Shown: piece after piece, positions 31,669-44,876 of the stretch
Layout: each line of letters starts with the position of its first letter
How positions within the stretch are numbered: the first letter of the stretch is position 1
From: Brachionus rotundiformis
Lineage: Eukaryota > Rotifera > Eurotatoria > Ploima > Brachionidae
Length of the DNA: 64,000 nucleotides
Direction: 5' to 3'
Assembly (NCBI GenBank): GCA_016802295.1
Contig: JAESIW010000138.1
Location: 71,904 to 135,903, forward strand
Notes under the pieces: model-generated
What the model saw: only the letters and a program-made list of their open reading frames with translations
Database searches by the model: none
Told to the model about the DNA's origin: nothing
Position numbers and translations under genes: made by a program

Positions 31669-34600
31669 TTAAAAATCTTTTTTATTATTTGTTGAAATTA
31701 TTTTGATTGTGTTGTCATTAATTTCAGAATTAGAGCTTTCTCTAGACCAAGGCGTTTTAAAATAAAAGTTTTCTTGGAAAAAATCCGAAGGATTTGAATT
31801 AGACTCGTTATTAATATTGGTTGTAGATGTAAAATTTGACCCAAAATCAAAATCATTCAAATTGTTGGTAGAAATTTCTTTCTTTTGGGTCATGTCAATA
31901 CAACTTGAGATTGTTTCACTAGTAGATTCTTCCAAAGAATCATCCTTCATATTTTCTCTGTCAAAGTCTTTGATATTGTTTTCAGAAACTTGAAATGTTT
32001 TTGGTGGAGGAATAGATGAATAGTGTAAAAATGGGGTAATCATTTCATTAGGAATATCATCGAATGGATTAAATTCACTTAAGCTATTACACTTAATTGT
32101 ATTTAAATCAGATACATTTTTTGAATTCGTTTCGTAATGTAATTTCTTATCTGAATTAGTCTCGTGATTTTCTTGCTTAATATCTCGAATAAACGATCCT
32201 TTTGATTTAAAAATATTATATTCAATTGCATTCATTACAACAAGAGTTAATTCCTCGTTGGAGCTCGATATAGCTTGAATTATTTTGGCTTTAACATCTT
32301 CGCAGGTCGAATTTTCAACATTTACATCATCAATAAATAAAATTTTATCACCAGGCTTTACTCCCGCTAAGTCGGCTGGTGAATCCTTATCAATATCTAA
32401 TATCATATTATTTTTACTATCACAAAAATGAATGCCTGTATTTATTTTTTTTGAGGAGATCTTTAAGGAGCATATTCTTGGTGTAGAGAATTCGGCTAAA
32501 AAATCAAGATATTTATTCATTCTAATATCAATTAAAATCAAACAAATTACCAATCCCTTCAGAGAAAAAATTTGAATTTTCGGTTTTTTCAGATTTTGAT
32601 TTGAGTTTTTGGGTGTTGATTTCAAATTTCTCTTGATCAACATAGTTTGAAAGATTGTCATCATTTTCAAAATTTTCATTTTGTAACTTAAACAAATCTT
32701 TAAATGAACTCTTATTTTCGTCAATCACAAATTTATTGTTAGGATCAACACGAAAATTTTTGAACGCATTTTTGTGTATTGGTTTGAAATCTTCATCTTC
32801 AGATGGCTCATCAGTAGATATATTTAAAGAATCCTTTGGCACACTTTCAAGTGACTCTTCATCTAACTGATTTTCTTTTTGCTTAGTGTTTGCAATGTCT
32901 TCTTCTAAATATTGACCAAATAATTCTGGCAAATTTTGCTCGATGTTTTTACTAAAAATATTTTCTATATCTTCAGTCTTTTCATCGCATGAATCAAAAA
33001 TTTTTTCATCGTCAAGTTTGTTAATATCTTCTTTTGATAAATCGGTTGAAATATTTGTATTATCAGCTGTAAATTCATTATTTTTACAATCATTTAAATA
33101 GCCCGCTAAATTCATTTCATCATTTTCAATTTGTAAATTTTCATAGTTATTCGTACGGTATAGATTATTTTTTATTAAAATATTTTGATAGTTTTCGTTA
33201 GAATTATTTTTTTCAGAATTCAAACACTCATTTAAAATAATACGGAGATTTTTAAAGTCATCGACTTTTTCATTTATTTCTTCCATTATTACCGGCTGTT
33301 TAGTTGAATTTTCTTCCAAAGTTCCGATATCGATTCCTACTTCTCTACTTCCAGTAAAGTCAGTGAAATTCATATCACTAAATTCTTTTTTATTCTCTTC
33401 ATAAGCCGGATTAGTAAATTCAAGAACAGAATCATCATTTGAAAATTTATTGTCTTGAGATGAATCTAAATTAACCATTTGAGCTTCATAATTAACTCTT
33501 CGATTTGGCATGGCAAGTCTATAACCACCATTTGAAGAGTTTTTACTCGATTTAGATTTTTGCCATCGGTGATATGCAAATAAGGCCCCTCCAAGAACCA
33601 GAACAGTCACTAACAAACTAAATACCAACGCAAGGGCTAATACTTTGGGATATTCAGTATCAATAGCTTAAAAATTAAAGTTAGAATGAATCTTGTGTTA
33701 ATTCAGATTTTTAGGATTATTTTTATCATTATAAAAATGTTAAACAATTACGTCTTAAAGTTGTTGTTAAAATAGAAGTAGATGTTTTTTGGGAAAAATT
33801 TTCTATCACTTGAAATCCATCAATCTGATATAAATGAGAAAATGCTGTACTCTCACGAAGGATTTTTAAAATATTGTTTTCAGTGAATTTTTGACTGTTT
33901 TGTGACCGTACTGTCAATTTAGATTCAATAATTATTGTATCTGCCATTATTTGTCTCTTCCAAGTGCCTTTTTTGTTATTTTCTTTCAAAATGCTAATGA
34001 TAACAAAGTTTTCAAATTTATCGTTTAAAACTGTCTTGAACTAATAAAAAATGAAAGATCATTTTTTTTTGAATATATAAAGCTTACAATTTCTATGATA
34101 TTTTTTGATAAATTTTTCGCCTTTTCACTTGTTAAATCTTCCAAATCAGAATGATACAAATAATTGTTCACATTGAATTTAAGATTTATTTCAATGTTAT
34201 TATAATCTAAAATTTAATAATGATTTATGTGATTAATTCTAAATTTTAAATCTATTACCAATATTTAAGCAAGATTCAAAGCAAACCAACTCAGCTTTCG
34301 ATATTAAAACAGAACTTTCACTTGGATTTAAGATGAATGTTTCGTTACTTATTTTGCTGTCATTTCCAATATAAAACTTAAAATATTGGCAATCACTCAT
34401 ATAAACACCATTTGACAATACAAGATCCCTAGGTATACTGAATATAACTTTATTGTCTTCAATTGAATAACTGATTTGTTCTGATTCATTTCTGTTTATA
34501 TATCTAGCATCAAAAAAAATTAAAAATAAATATATCAACAACTTTACAAAATTACATTGAATTAAATGTTTGATTTTTTTCTGCTAAAAACAAAAAAGTT

Positions 34601-36145
34601 TCATTCTAATTTCAAAATAATTAATTTTTTATGATTGAATTTTTTAATCAATATTACTTTGTTTTCCGGGTTTAGATTGAACAATCCTATCCTAAAGTAT
34701 CCAGTGAGGTTAAGCGTCAAAGTGTAATTGATGCTATTTGCTAAATGATCGTAAATAAATTTTAAGCTGATGTTAGATAAATTTTTGGCATGATCTGAAC
34801 AATAATTTATTGATAAAGACGTTGACGGAATATATGTACTTGTGATATTTCTTGTAATCACAGTCTCCTGTGAAACATCTTGAAGAATTATTGAAGCATT
34901 TGTAGATGACTGAAATTCCGTACTAGTAATCTTATCATCATTTTCTGTGCTATGAGTTTCCACAATTTCGGTATAATCCATTATGGTAGTATCAATATTG
35001 ATGGGTGTATTTGAATTAAAAGCAGTTGTAGCTGAAATATTTGGAACATTCGTCGTACTTTCGTTGATAGTTTGACTTTTGAAAAATTTTGAAATTCCAA
35101 TTAAACTGGAATTATCATTAGAATCCACTTGATGAGGATTGGTAGTTGAGTTATTCAAAAGAGACGCTTTAGATTTATCTAAGCTTATCTTATTAACTTG
35201 TTTTTTTTCTTGATTTTTTAAATTTAAACTGTGATTCAATAATGAATCATTTTTTAAAAAATATATATCCTTGGTACATGAATTTAAACAGAAAGGTCCA
35301 AAAATTTTAGGGATAGTTGCTGTCTCGAAAAGAATGTTAAATTTGCTATCCAATTTTCCACTCATTAAAAACATATAGAATCCTTTGCTTGGATCGTTTT
35401 TCGAACACTTATTGAGATTTATTGAATGTTCCGAATTAAATTTAAACGAAAATTCTATGTCAACATTATTTTTGCTAAATGATATTTTTTGAGTCATAAG
35501 TTTTTTTTCATTATAGTTAAATAGAGTCGAATCGTTTTCTTGCAAATCATCTACCAAAATTACATCTGAACCTTTTATTATACTGAAAAAAATAAACTAA
35601 TAATAAATTTTTTTTTGTCAATTTACCCATTTAAAATTCGAGGGTTGCTAATTGATGGAAGCAAAGTTATTATTATATCAGAATTAACCTTTTTTGAAAA
35701 TTATATTTAATAAAGAAAATTCTAAACCAAAAGTATGTATACTTCATAATTGGATATATTAGAACTTGAAAAAATAAGGGCAATCCATTCATTCATTTGG
35801 TAGTTATATTTACTTAAAGTAAATTTTACAAAATTGTCATTAATTACACTCCAGTCAATAAAAAAATCACAAGAAGTTTCATTTTGTTCTCTAGCACAAG
35901 TATATGGATAAATAATAGTTGCTGTGCAATCATCTATCAAACAAAAAATAAGATCTATCTATATATAGAGAATATTTACCTTTTAAAGGCCTGTGAATAC
36001 AGTACTCGTTGTCTATTATATCACATTCACTAGTGCTGTTTAATTTCGATTCATTATATTCACCAGAAACCATAACAAGAATAAGATTCAAATAAAAAGC
36101 ATGTGTTGAAAGACGAATAAGCATGTTTTTAATAATTTTATACAT
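31669..36145 (-). CDS. Large single-pass membrane protein: DOMON-like ectodomain, TM helix, cytoplasmic PDZ
   Basis: Ten exons join in phase to 1327 codons: 36145-35980, 35933-35743, 35688-35627, 35582-34658, 34583-34543, 34503-34259, 34206-34088, 34040-33752, 33666-32551 and 32495-31669. A signal peptide leads into a DOMON-like beta-sandwich (CDFFIDWSV, NEWIALIFSSS, GFYMFLMSGKLD). A Thr/Ser-rich, glycosylation-prone linker, a second, weaker DOMON-like segment and a SEA-like region follow. One TM helix (VLALALVFSLLVTVLVLGGALF) comes next. The cytoplasmic part is a roughly 350-residue acidic Asn/Asp/Glu tail, then a PDZ domain (ILDIDKDSPADLAGVKPGDKILFIDDVNVE). Inferred role: a surface receptor or adhesion protein tied to a PDZ scaffold. 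I know no characterised protein with this layout. The exon at 34583-34543 is the least certain. Confidence 0.7.
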
Positions 36146-39100
36146 TTAATATCGATTTTGAATTCAAAACAATTGTATAATTTTAGTTAAATATTATCAT
36201 TTCCGTATTAATGGGATTGATATTAAAATCTGGCCGCTTTTCAATATCTAAAAATTACAAAAACAATTTCAATCAACTAATTTTCAAAAAGAAATGTTGA
36301 AAAATCACTCATTTTTTAATTTAAGAAAACAAGAGGAAAGTTTGACCTCAAAGTTATTAATTATTAAAAAAAGTAGGCGATCCTTTCCTCGTATACTAGC
36401 TCAAACTAAAAATTATGATCAACTAAATACTATAGCTAAAGATTTCCAAATTGTTTACGTCTAGGTTATAATTTAAAGAAATGTCTTTTTTTAGGAGATT
36501 AACTAAATTCTAGCCACGAGTTTAGTGAAACAACGAACTTATAATCGATTTAATTATTAACTGAAGAAAAACTGGTCTAAGTTTGAAGTAAAAAGTCATT
36601 GGTTTGTTTTGGGCTTATAAGTTAAATATTTTCGACCTTAATTACTATTTATTTTTATCTTAACGTTGAAGACTTAAGTAATTTTGTTGCTTTTCCACGA
36701 TTATAATAATTTCAGGAAAACACATAAACAAATTAAGGCGTTGGTTAACATCAAAATGTGAAAAAAATATTATTTTTAAAAACTGCTTTACTATACTAAA
36801 AAATATAATAAGCTTGAACTAATGTATTTATGTCTACTAAAATTTTTGTTTTTGAGTTAAAGAATTTAAAGGAAAGAAATGAGTAAACTATTGATTGCTA
36901 ATGAGCGTTAATTTATTTCTAAATAACTGACATTACTTTTTAATTTAGTTCAAATTCATGTGACCTTAAAAAATGAATTGGTTAAGATTTATTCTAAAAT
37001 AAACTTAAGTATTTTTCTCAATTCTTTGCTCTTAGCTAAATTCATGATAGGTTTGGACCTTGGATTCATAAAGATCAATTTTAAGTCTAGACTTATGAGA
37101 AATTATTTCCTTATTGAATTTTGTTATTGTTACAAATATCATCTTAAAGGTAATAAATAAGTCATTTAATAATTTTAATAAAAAAAAACAAAAAATTATA
37201 TATTTAATGATCATATTATTCAGCTTATTTCTTGCAAAATTAAAGCTTATTATTTGATCTAAAAAATAATTGATACTAGAATGCATCATTATGGAAAATT
37301 CGATTAATTGAATTCTTGATGATTAAGACGAATTTAATTATTTAATAAAAATTTAAAGTTTAAAAATAATTAAAGTTTGTATGCAAAAACCCCAATAGCA
37401 TAATAAATGAATACTTAAATTCTAAAAAATATCGTATTAATGTTGAAATTGGTTGTTATCGTTTCTAATTTTAGGTTAAGACCAAACTATTGAATTAAAA
37501 TCGAATTATTGATTTTTTAAATTCATTTTACCTCAGCATAAATGACTGAAAAATTTTAATTAAAACATTTTGGAGCTATACCTAGCATTTATACTTTTTT
37601 TAGCAAACAAATGTTAATTATAAATTGAAATAGTAGAAATTAGTATAAAATTTTAATATTTAATATAACTGTTTTAAATCGATAATTTTTAAAATGAAAA
37701 GACAATTATTATTTTTCATTGAAAAACTAGATAGCCTGTAAATTGGTTAAAATGCATTAAAATTTAAATTAGTCAGATTTAAAATAAAGGTTTATCTCTA
37801 ATTTTAATTTTTTACCTTTGGCTTTGGTTACACGAATTAAATAGGAGTGATTAATTTAATAACTTTTCATAAATAAGAAAAAAGCATAATTTTGTTTTTT
37901 GAGAATTTAAAATAATCATTTTGTTTTTTTATTTTCTAAGAAGTTATTCAAAAATACGATTACAAAACAAGCTTATTTTTTCAAAAAAATAAATCTTCAA
38001 AATGAGAAAGGATCCAAATTTTTTTCAAAAGTATATGGAGCTATTTTTCTGAAATTTTTTAAAGAATAACCAGTAATTATTAAATAAATTGGAATTGAAA
38101 AAGTTTCAAAATTTTTTATGATTAATCAAATTGTGAATAAAATTTCAAATAGTTGGTTATGAATTGTAATTATCTTTAAAGAAGTGTCATTTTTTTTTCA
38201 AAATATATAAATAAGCAAGTTTAAATGATATTATTAACATAATATATAAATGAAAATTTAAAAAAATGTTAGATAAATTTAAGAATTATTTGTCAGTATC
38301 AATTTGTAAAGAAAAATATAAGTACAATCAGCAAAAAAACAAAACCAGTAATATTATGAAGACCAAAAAAAAATACATGTATATAGATTTAATAAATATA
38401 CTCAAATTTATTTTTGAAAAGAATATCCTTGAATTCAATTTTTAATTATTTAAAATTAAAGAAATTAATAAAGAAAAATTTCAAACATATCATATTAAAA
38501 CATTTTTCTCGAACAAATAAAAAATATAATCTAATATGCCTCTAGCATTTCTTCAGGTTTTTTATTTCGTTTTCGACAATTTTGAATTATTAAGAGTAAA
38601 TGATGATTTTTATTTTATTTAAAATTAAAACAAAACAAATATTAGTTATATAAAATTTTGAAACTATGCGAATTAAATAAAACCAGTTATAAATATTAAA
38701 ATATAAACTGATTAAATAAACTATTAAAAAAATTTTATCAAAAAATATGCTTTTATTCTTTATCTATTTAACAATTTTAGATGAATTTAATTTGTTAAAC
38801 TTGATTTCTCAAATTTAGATTTAAGTTTGTCATAACTTAAAGCTTTTATAATACAAGTTATTTTAAACTTTTATGCTTAAAAAAAAAAAGAGCTCTAATT
38901 AGGCTGTAGATAGATAAACTTGAAATTAAAAATAGAAAACTAAAAAGTAAAAAACGAAGGACCAATTTAAACATTAAAAAGAATACATTGACTATTGAAA
39001 TCACCAAAAAATTAGAGCAAATTTTTTTGATGCTAGATCAAAATATTTTATAATAATATTTTTTTCCAATTAGATTTTCTTTGAAAAAAGCTTACAGAAT

Positions 39101-39857
39101 TAATATCATATTCGTATGTTAATTTCTAAAAGTATCTTGATAATTTTTAATTGATAAAAAAAAAGTTAAAGCCTATCTCTTTGTTTTTCATAATTTAGAG
39201 TAATAAATTAAAAGATAACTATTTGAAAAAACAATTCATTAGATTTAATTTAAATTTTGCTTTCAAATGTTTTTAAGCATTTTTTAAAATTTGTACTGCT
39301 GTTTCTAATCGAATTAAGGCATTATTACTATTTCATGAAATGGAAGTAAAAATACATGTTTTTTTCATGTATGCAAAATACATATATTTTTTTAAAAGGC
39401 TTTTAAATATTTTTTTGATAAACAAAAATAGTTTCATGTAAGAATAACGTGTTTTAATCTGAAATAATTTATTTAAATTTGAGTTGATCTTAGAAACCTT
39501 TACTCATTATTATATTTCCAATAAAGATATTTCTAGTTTTTTCTATTTCAAAATGATTTTTTTATTTAAGAAGAAAAAAATCAATATTTTGATCTCTTTC
39601 TCCTTAAAATAAAAAAATGAAACTTTGATTTTGCATATCTAAAATGCTTTGTTCAGCGATTGATCGGCATGTACTAATACAGTCTTTTCAAACATAAATA
39701 AAAAACAGATTATCAAAAGCAGAGAAAATGATTTTTATTGTTAGAAGATCAAAAATAATCGAACCATCAAATTGCATGTTTTTATCTTATAATTTAAAAA
39801 TTTTACAATTTAATACTTGCTTCTAAAATTATTGATCAATATTTTTTTAGATTAAAA
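36146..39857. other. Gene-poor region, 3.7 kb
   Basis: The longest stretch without a gene. I found no exon with family similarity, no tRNA-like cloverleaf and no clear terminal inverted repeats. A plus-strand frame at 36960-37160 is low-complexity and unsupported. It should contain the promoters of the DOMON/PDZ gene and the first elongase, possibly with 5' non-coding exons. Confidence 0.5.
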
Positions 39858-40829
39858 ATGTCAACTATGAGCCTGGCTTTGGAAAAAGTATCGTCCTCTG
39901 TTTTGGATTCATTTTTTTTTCTCAAACCAATGTTTGATTTGAATCCAGTTGATGAAAATTTATTATCTAATACTTCGTTTTCCTATTCACATATATTTGG
40001 ATTTGAAAAGTTGTTTGAGTCAAAAGAATTTGTTGACGATCTAGGAAAATGGATGAACAAAAATTGGACTATGAGCATTAATATCTCAATTATATATGTT
40101 ATTTTTATATTTTTGGTAAAATTTTATATGCAAAATAAAACAAGATTCGAACTGCGTTTTCCTCTTATAATTTGGAATATTTTTTTAGCACTTTTCAGTA
40201 TAATGGGGACTATTAGAACATGGCCCGAATTTTTTTACAGCATAACTCAAAAGGGTATTGTATATTCTGTATGTGATTCTAGTTATGCATATGGTGTTAC
40301 AGGATTTTGGGCTTTTATGTTTATCATGAGTAAACTGCCAGAATTAATCGATACTGTATTTATTGTTTTTCGTAAACAAGAGCTAATATTTCTTCATTGG
40401 TATCATCATACAACTGTTTTAATCTATTGTTGGTATAGTTACAGGGATTTTACTGCTTCAGGTCGATGGTTTATGACCATGAATTATCTCGTTCATTCAC
40501 TAATGTATTCCTATTATGCATGTAAAGCACTTAAGGTTCGTGTTCCTTTGTTTGTCTCAAAAATAATTACTACATCACAACTAATTCAGATGATTTTTGG
40601 TTGCTACGTTAATTGGGTCGCTTACAATACAAAAAATAACTCGCCTTCAAGTGAATGCCATATATCAAAAGATAATATATTTTACTCGTTTTTGATGTAT
40701 TTAAGCTATTTTGTTTTGTTTTTTCACTTTTTTTTCAACGCTTATGTTTTAAAAAAGAAAAACTTGGCCAAACAAAATGGTAATAGAATAGATGGAGAAA
40801 ATAAAAAACAAGAAAAGAAATATAATTAA
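39858..40829 (+). CDS. ELOVL6: Very-long-chain fatty acid elongase, ELOVL6-like, copy 1
   Basis: Intronless coding frame of 323 residues (human ELOVL6 is 265). Elongases are multi-pass ER ketoacyl-CoA synthases that add two carbons to acyl-CoA. Visible motifs: MGTIRTWPEFF, KLPELIDTVFIVFRKQ, the catalytic box HWYHH (180-184), and WFMTMNYLVHSLMYSYYA. The pattern, including CWYSYRDF and FGCYVNW, is that of the ELOVL3/6 subgroup, which handles saturated C16-C18 substrates. Seven or so hydrophobic helices are apparent. The C-terminus is lysine-rich (KKQEKKYN), suiting ER retention. The N-terminus is about 45 residues longer than in vertebrates. A TTTTTTTAG directly upstream of the ATG could be a 5' UTR splice acceptor. 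Confidence 0.93.
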   Translation: MSTMSLALEKVSSSVLDSFFFLKPMFDLNPVDENLLSNTSFSYSHIFGFEKLFESKEFVDDLGKWMNKNWTMSINISIIYVIFIFLVKFYMQNKTRFELRFPLIIWNIFLALFSIMGTIRTWPEFFYSITQKGIVYSVCDSSYAYGVTGFWAFMFIMSKLPELIDTVFIVFRKQELIFLHWYHHTTVLIYCWYSYRDFTASGRWFMTMNYLVHSLMYSYYACKALKVRVPLFVSKIITTSQLIQMIFGCYVNWVAYNTKNNSPSSECHISKDNIFYSFLMYLSYFVLFFHFFFNAYVLKKKNLAKQNGNRIDGENKKQEKKYN

Positions 40830-43133
40830 TTTTAATTATTATATTATTAATAACAAAATAATAACATTATTATCCGATAAAAAAAATCAAAAACGAGAGA
40901 AAATACGATTTAAATTGATTTCAAATTTATGGAATACTTAATTTTAACAAAATCACTTAAAAGTGATGATTTAACATCTTTTTGAATGAATGATTTATAT
41001 CATATGATAATTAGCTTATATTTTCGATTCTGACAATATTTTTTAGCAGGTTTGGTATGACGAAAGAAAAATATAAGTATTATCGTTGATATAATATCAT
41101 CTTTTTTTAAACTTTTAAATTCTATGTTTAAATTTATAGTACTGATAATTTTCCTAAACATCAGATTGAGATTATTCGATAATTAAAATTTTTTATTTTA
41201 AATAAAAAAAAAGAAATTCAAATCTATTTTTCATGATTCATCATAACCAAGTTAGAACAATTAAATTTAAATGATCCAATTGACTAATTTAAAAAATCAA
41301 GCCTTTTAATTACTTTCCAATATCAATCATAATAAATGAAGTCGCAATTATTTTAAATTAAATAAACAATTCATGCTTTTTAGATGAATAATTTATTTTA
41401 AATAATATGGTTCTACATCATTTTCAAGTACTATCACTACAAATACTTTATTTAAAAAAATATAGTTTTTTTTACATTAGCTTTTTATTTTTATTTTATA
41501 TTGTAAAAAAGTTAAAAATATCATTTTAACAAAAAATATTATCTTCTAAAAATTTCTGTAATATAATTTAAGATTTACAGTGGTTAAGTTTTTAAAAAAG
41601 AAACCTATTTAAAAATCATAATTTTGAGAACAAAATATTAAATTTTTTAATAAATAAAGCTTTTAAAAAAATTACTAAAGGCGTTTAAATTTTTTTGAAA
41701 AATTTTGCTGCAAGATTAAAAGTTAATATCAAAATTTATGATAATTTAAACATGATAATATTATGCCTTAAGGATTAAAAAATATTTTGGAATTAAACCA
41801 CTCAAATAAGTATGTAAAAATGTGAAAACTTAAAGACATCATCAATAAGTCCTCATTCTCGTGACCTAAATAAATAAAATATAATTGTAATTTAAAAAAA
41901 ATTGATTCTTAAAGAAAACTAAAAAATTGTGAGTCATTAATCTCCAAAAATATTTTTTTCTACTCAAAACTTTTTGAAATTGTGAGTAATTAATTTAAAT
42001 TTCAAATTTAAAGTAAACTTTTTCATTTGATAAAGAGTGAATTTGTATTTTTTGGAAATTTAAATTTTCAAATAATTGAATTTATAAGTTTAATTTGGCT
42101 AAAAAGATTAAGACAATCATTAATTGTTTAGCAATCCTATGAAAAGCATAGGTTTGATTATTTTTAACTTAAAAAATATAATATTCTTAATTATAATTTT
42201 TATTTTTTAAATAATTATTGTTTAAAACGGTTTATAATAGCGTGTAGAAAAAATATATTTAATTAAAATGTGGTATTTAATATGTATATCTTTAAATTTA
42301 AAGATTCATTAAAAAGAAAAAGTGATTTCGTAATTCATTTGTTAGAGGAATTTTAATGTATTGATTGAATTATTTGAATCAATTTGAATTTTATTTATGT
42401 GTTTTTTTCTCAAGTTTTAAAAAATGATTCATTTTTTCTCATAATTATTAAAATTTGAATAGAATAATTTTATTGTTATTAATTATATTTACCATTTTAT
42501 TACAAAATGAAATTTCTAATAGCAGAAGGTTTTAATACTGTCTATCTTTTACAAATCGTCTTGTTTTAAATAAAATTTAAATAATTTTTAAAAATAGGTT
42601 TTTTCAACTTTATTTTGCAAACCATTAAACAATAGAATTATAGTGTTGATGAAATAATAAATTAAAATCTTACGATGCTTTTTAAACTGATTTGCTATTT
42701 AGCTTCAATTTACACCTGGAAAGCTGAAAAGAAAGTGGAAAGTTTTGTATTCTCATGGATACAATATTGTCGTCATATTAAAATGCTTGAATCATGAAAA
42801 TTTATTCTATGGAACCAATTTAAACAAAATTATTTAAGGTTTCCATAGTTTTTTTTTCATATGGCCTTTTTATGCTCGGGTAGAATTGTTTTAAGGAATA
42901 ATTTAATATATACTTTAAGTTTAAATAGGTTGACTTTTTCAAAGTAACTAATACCAACCAATATAAAATTAAAAAATTGTCAGAAATATTTAGATTTTTA
43001 AACTTCTAATTAATCGAAAAATAGCAACATATAGCAACTAGAAAAACATAATTTCGAATAATAAAGGTGAACAATAAATAATAGGTGCTAAAAAGAAAAA
43101 AATATTTTTTTTACAATTTTAAAACATTCTAAA
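40830..43133. other. AT-rich spacer between the two elongases, 2.3 kb
   Basis: No coding signal seen. A slightly less AT-biased patch around 42690-42860 may be promoter or 5' UTR of the second elongase; this is a visual impression only. Confidence 0.45.
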
Positions 43134-44054
43134 ATGAGTTTTGAACCAAGCGGGCCCCTTTATGAACCAACAATAACTAATGGATATTATCAATCTAAAA
43201 GTGGAATAAATTATACGAATCTATTTTTTTATGAAAAAAAATTTTTCAACCAAAAATATGTCGATTCAAAACGTATTTGGATGCAGAATAACTGGTATAC
43301 AAGCTTTATTTATGCTTTTGTTTACATAGTCGCAATTTTTGCTGGTCAAGCTTTCATGAAGTCAAGAAAAAGATTTGATTTGAGAAAAGGACTAGTAGCT
43401 TGGAATTTTGTTTTGGCTTTATTTAGCATAATTGGAACAATACGTGTTTGGCCAGAGTTTTTCCACACAATATCTAATAAAGGCATTGTCCATTCAGTTT
43501 GTTCAAAAGACTACACTTACGGTGTTACTGGATGTTGGTCATGGCTATTTATTTTAAGCAAGGTTCCGGAATTAGTAGATACAGTTTTTATTGTCCTACG
43601 TAAGCAGCCACTTATTTTCCTTCACTGGTATCATCATGCTACTGTCTTAATTTACTGTTGGTACTCATCAAAGGATTTTACTGGTTCAGGACGCTGGTTT
43701 GTTTTAATGAATTACACTGTTCATGCAGTAATGTATTCATATTATGGTTTTCGAGCTCTTCGATTTAGTATACCTAAATGGGTAAATATTGCGATCACAA
43801 GTGGTCAAATTTCTCAAATGATTTTTGGAATTTATATTAACTTAATCGCCTATTCTCAGCTCAAGCAAAATCGTCCTTGTGATGTTAGTTACGAAAATAT
43901 ATTTTGGTCTTTTGTGATGTACTTTTCTTATTTTGTATTATTTTTCAATTTTTTCTACAAAGCTTATATTGCTCCGAAATCAAAATCAAAAATTGAAGAT
44001 AGTACGAAAAAAGCTAATGGAAATGGTCACATTGAAACAGATAAAAACAAATAA
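43134..44054 (+). CDS. ELOVL6: Very-long-chain fatty acid elongase, ELOVL6-like, copy 2
   Basis: Intronless frame of 306 residues, clearly paralogous to the elongase 2.3 kb upstream on the same strand. Shared motifs: IGTIRVWPEFFHTISNKGIV, KVPELVDTVFIVLRKQ, the catalytic box HWYHH (164-168), and WFVLMNYTVHAVMYSYYG. Residues around the histidine box (IYCWYSSKDFTGSGRW) again fit the ELOVL6 type. N- and C-termini differ from copy 1, so the duplication is not recent. Because both copies are intronless, either the duplication followed intron loss or one copy arose by retroposition. The tail KSKSKIEDSTKKANGN is basic and polar. Confidence 0.93.
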   Translation: MSFEPSGPLYEPTITNGYYQSKSGINYTNLFFYEKKFFNQKYVDSKRIWMQNNWYTSFIYAFVYIVAIFAGQAFMKSRKRFDLRKGLVAWNFVLALFSIIGTIRVWPEFFHTISNKGIVHSVCSKDYTYGVTGCWSWLFILSKVPELVDTVFIVLRKQPLIFLHWYHHATVLIYCWYSSKDFTGSGRWFVLMNYTVHAVMYSYYGFRALRFSIPKWVNIAITSGQISQMIFGIYINLIAYSQLKQNRPCDVSYENIFWSFVMYFSYFVLFFNFFYKAYIAPKSKSKIEDSTKKANGNGHIETDKNK

Positions 44055-44876
44055 ACATTTCTATTTTCCTTAAATATTCATTTGTTGCAAAATATCGACC
44101 CATGAAACTAACAAATGTTTAGTTTTTTAATTTTTTTAAAGACCATATTTACTATAACAATATTTGAAAATGAAATTTTTGGTTAGAAAGAAAACTCATT
44201 AAATGAATTGTTAAGAATTAAATATGATGTAAATTGTTTAATTTTTAACAATGATAAAAACACCAAAATTTTATTTGATTATTTTTAGGATATTGAATTA
44301 TTTCAATCGTTATTTTATTTTCATTATTTAAGTTTTTCTTTTGCTGTTTTTGAAAAATAACAATTATTTGAGGATAAATTTATTCTTTTTAGAAAATAAA
44401 AATTAGAAAATTTATTTGTTTTATATTTTTTTAATTAAATATTATTCGTTATTTCTAAATAATTCGATATTATATCTTTACAAAACATTGTTTCTTCAAC
44501 TCTTTTTAAAATTTGGAAAACTAGATTCATTATAATTTTTCGTTTTTTTTTAATGAAACTGCGAATCTGATCAAATTTTTAGACAAAATTTTTTTTATTT
44601 AATCTTTTAATTAAAATAAAGACATTAAATTTTGATTTTTTTTTCACGAAAAAAAAAATTCATCAGAAAAATTTTAATTATTAAGTTTATGCATGCACTT
44701 ATTTATAATTTATTTTATTTTAATTTTTTAAAATAGGACTCCTAGATTCCTAGATACTATTAACTTACATTTGCTAAGTACACCATACATTTATTCAATA
44801 TAAATATAGGGTGTAGCATAACTGCTCGATTTAAATTGATGATTAAATTAGTGATTTTAATATCTAAAAATTTAGT
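44055..44876. other. Intergenic, 820 bp
   Basis: AT-rich, with long A and T runs, between the second elongase and ALDH2 on the same strand. No feature supported. Confidence 0.5.

Noticed and set aside
32522..32550. A 29-bp intron before the PDZ exon
   Set aside because: Too short for splicing. The next acceptor gives a 55-bp intron with correct phase and an intact PDZ-side sequence.
36960..37289. Overlapping short frames on both strands in the 3.7-kb desert
   Set aside because: Low complexity, mutually overlapping, and without splice partners or similarity to anything recognised.
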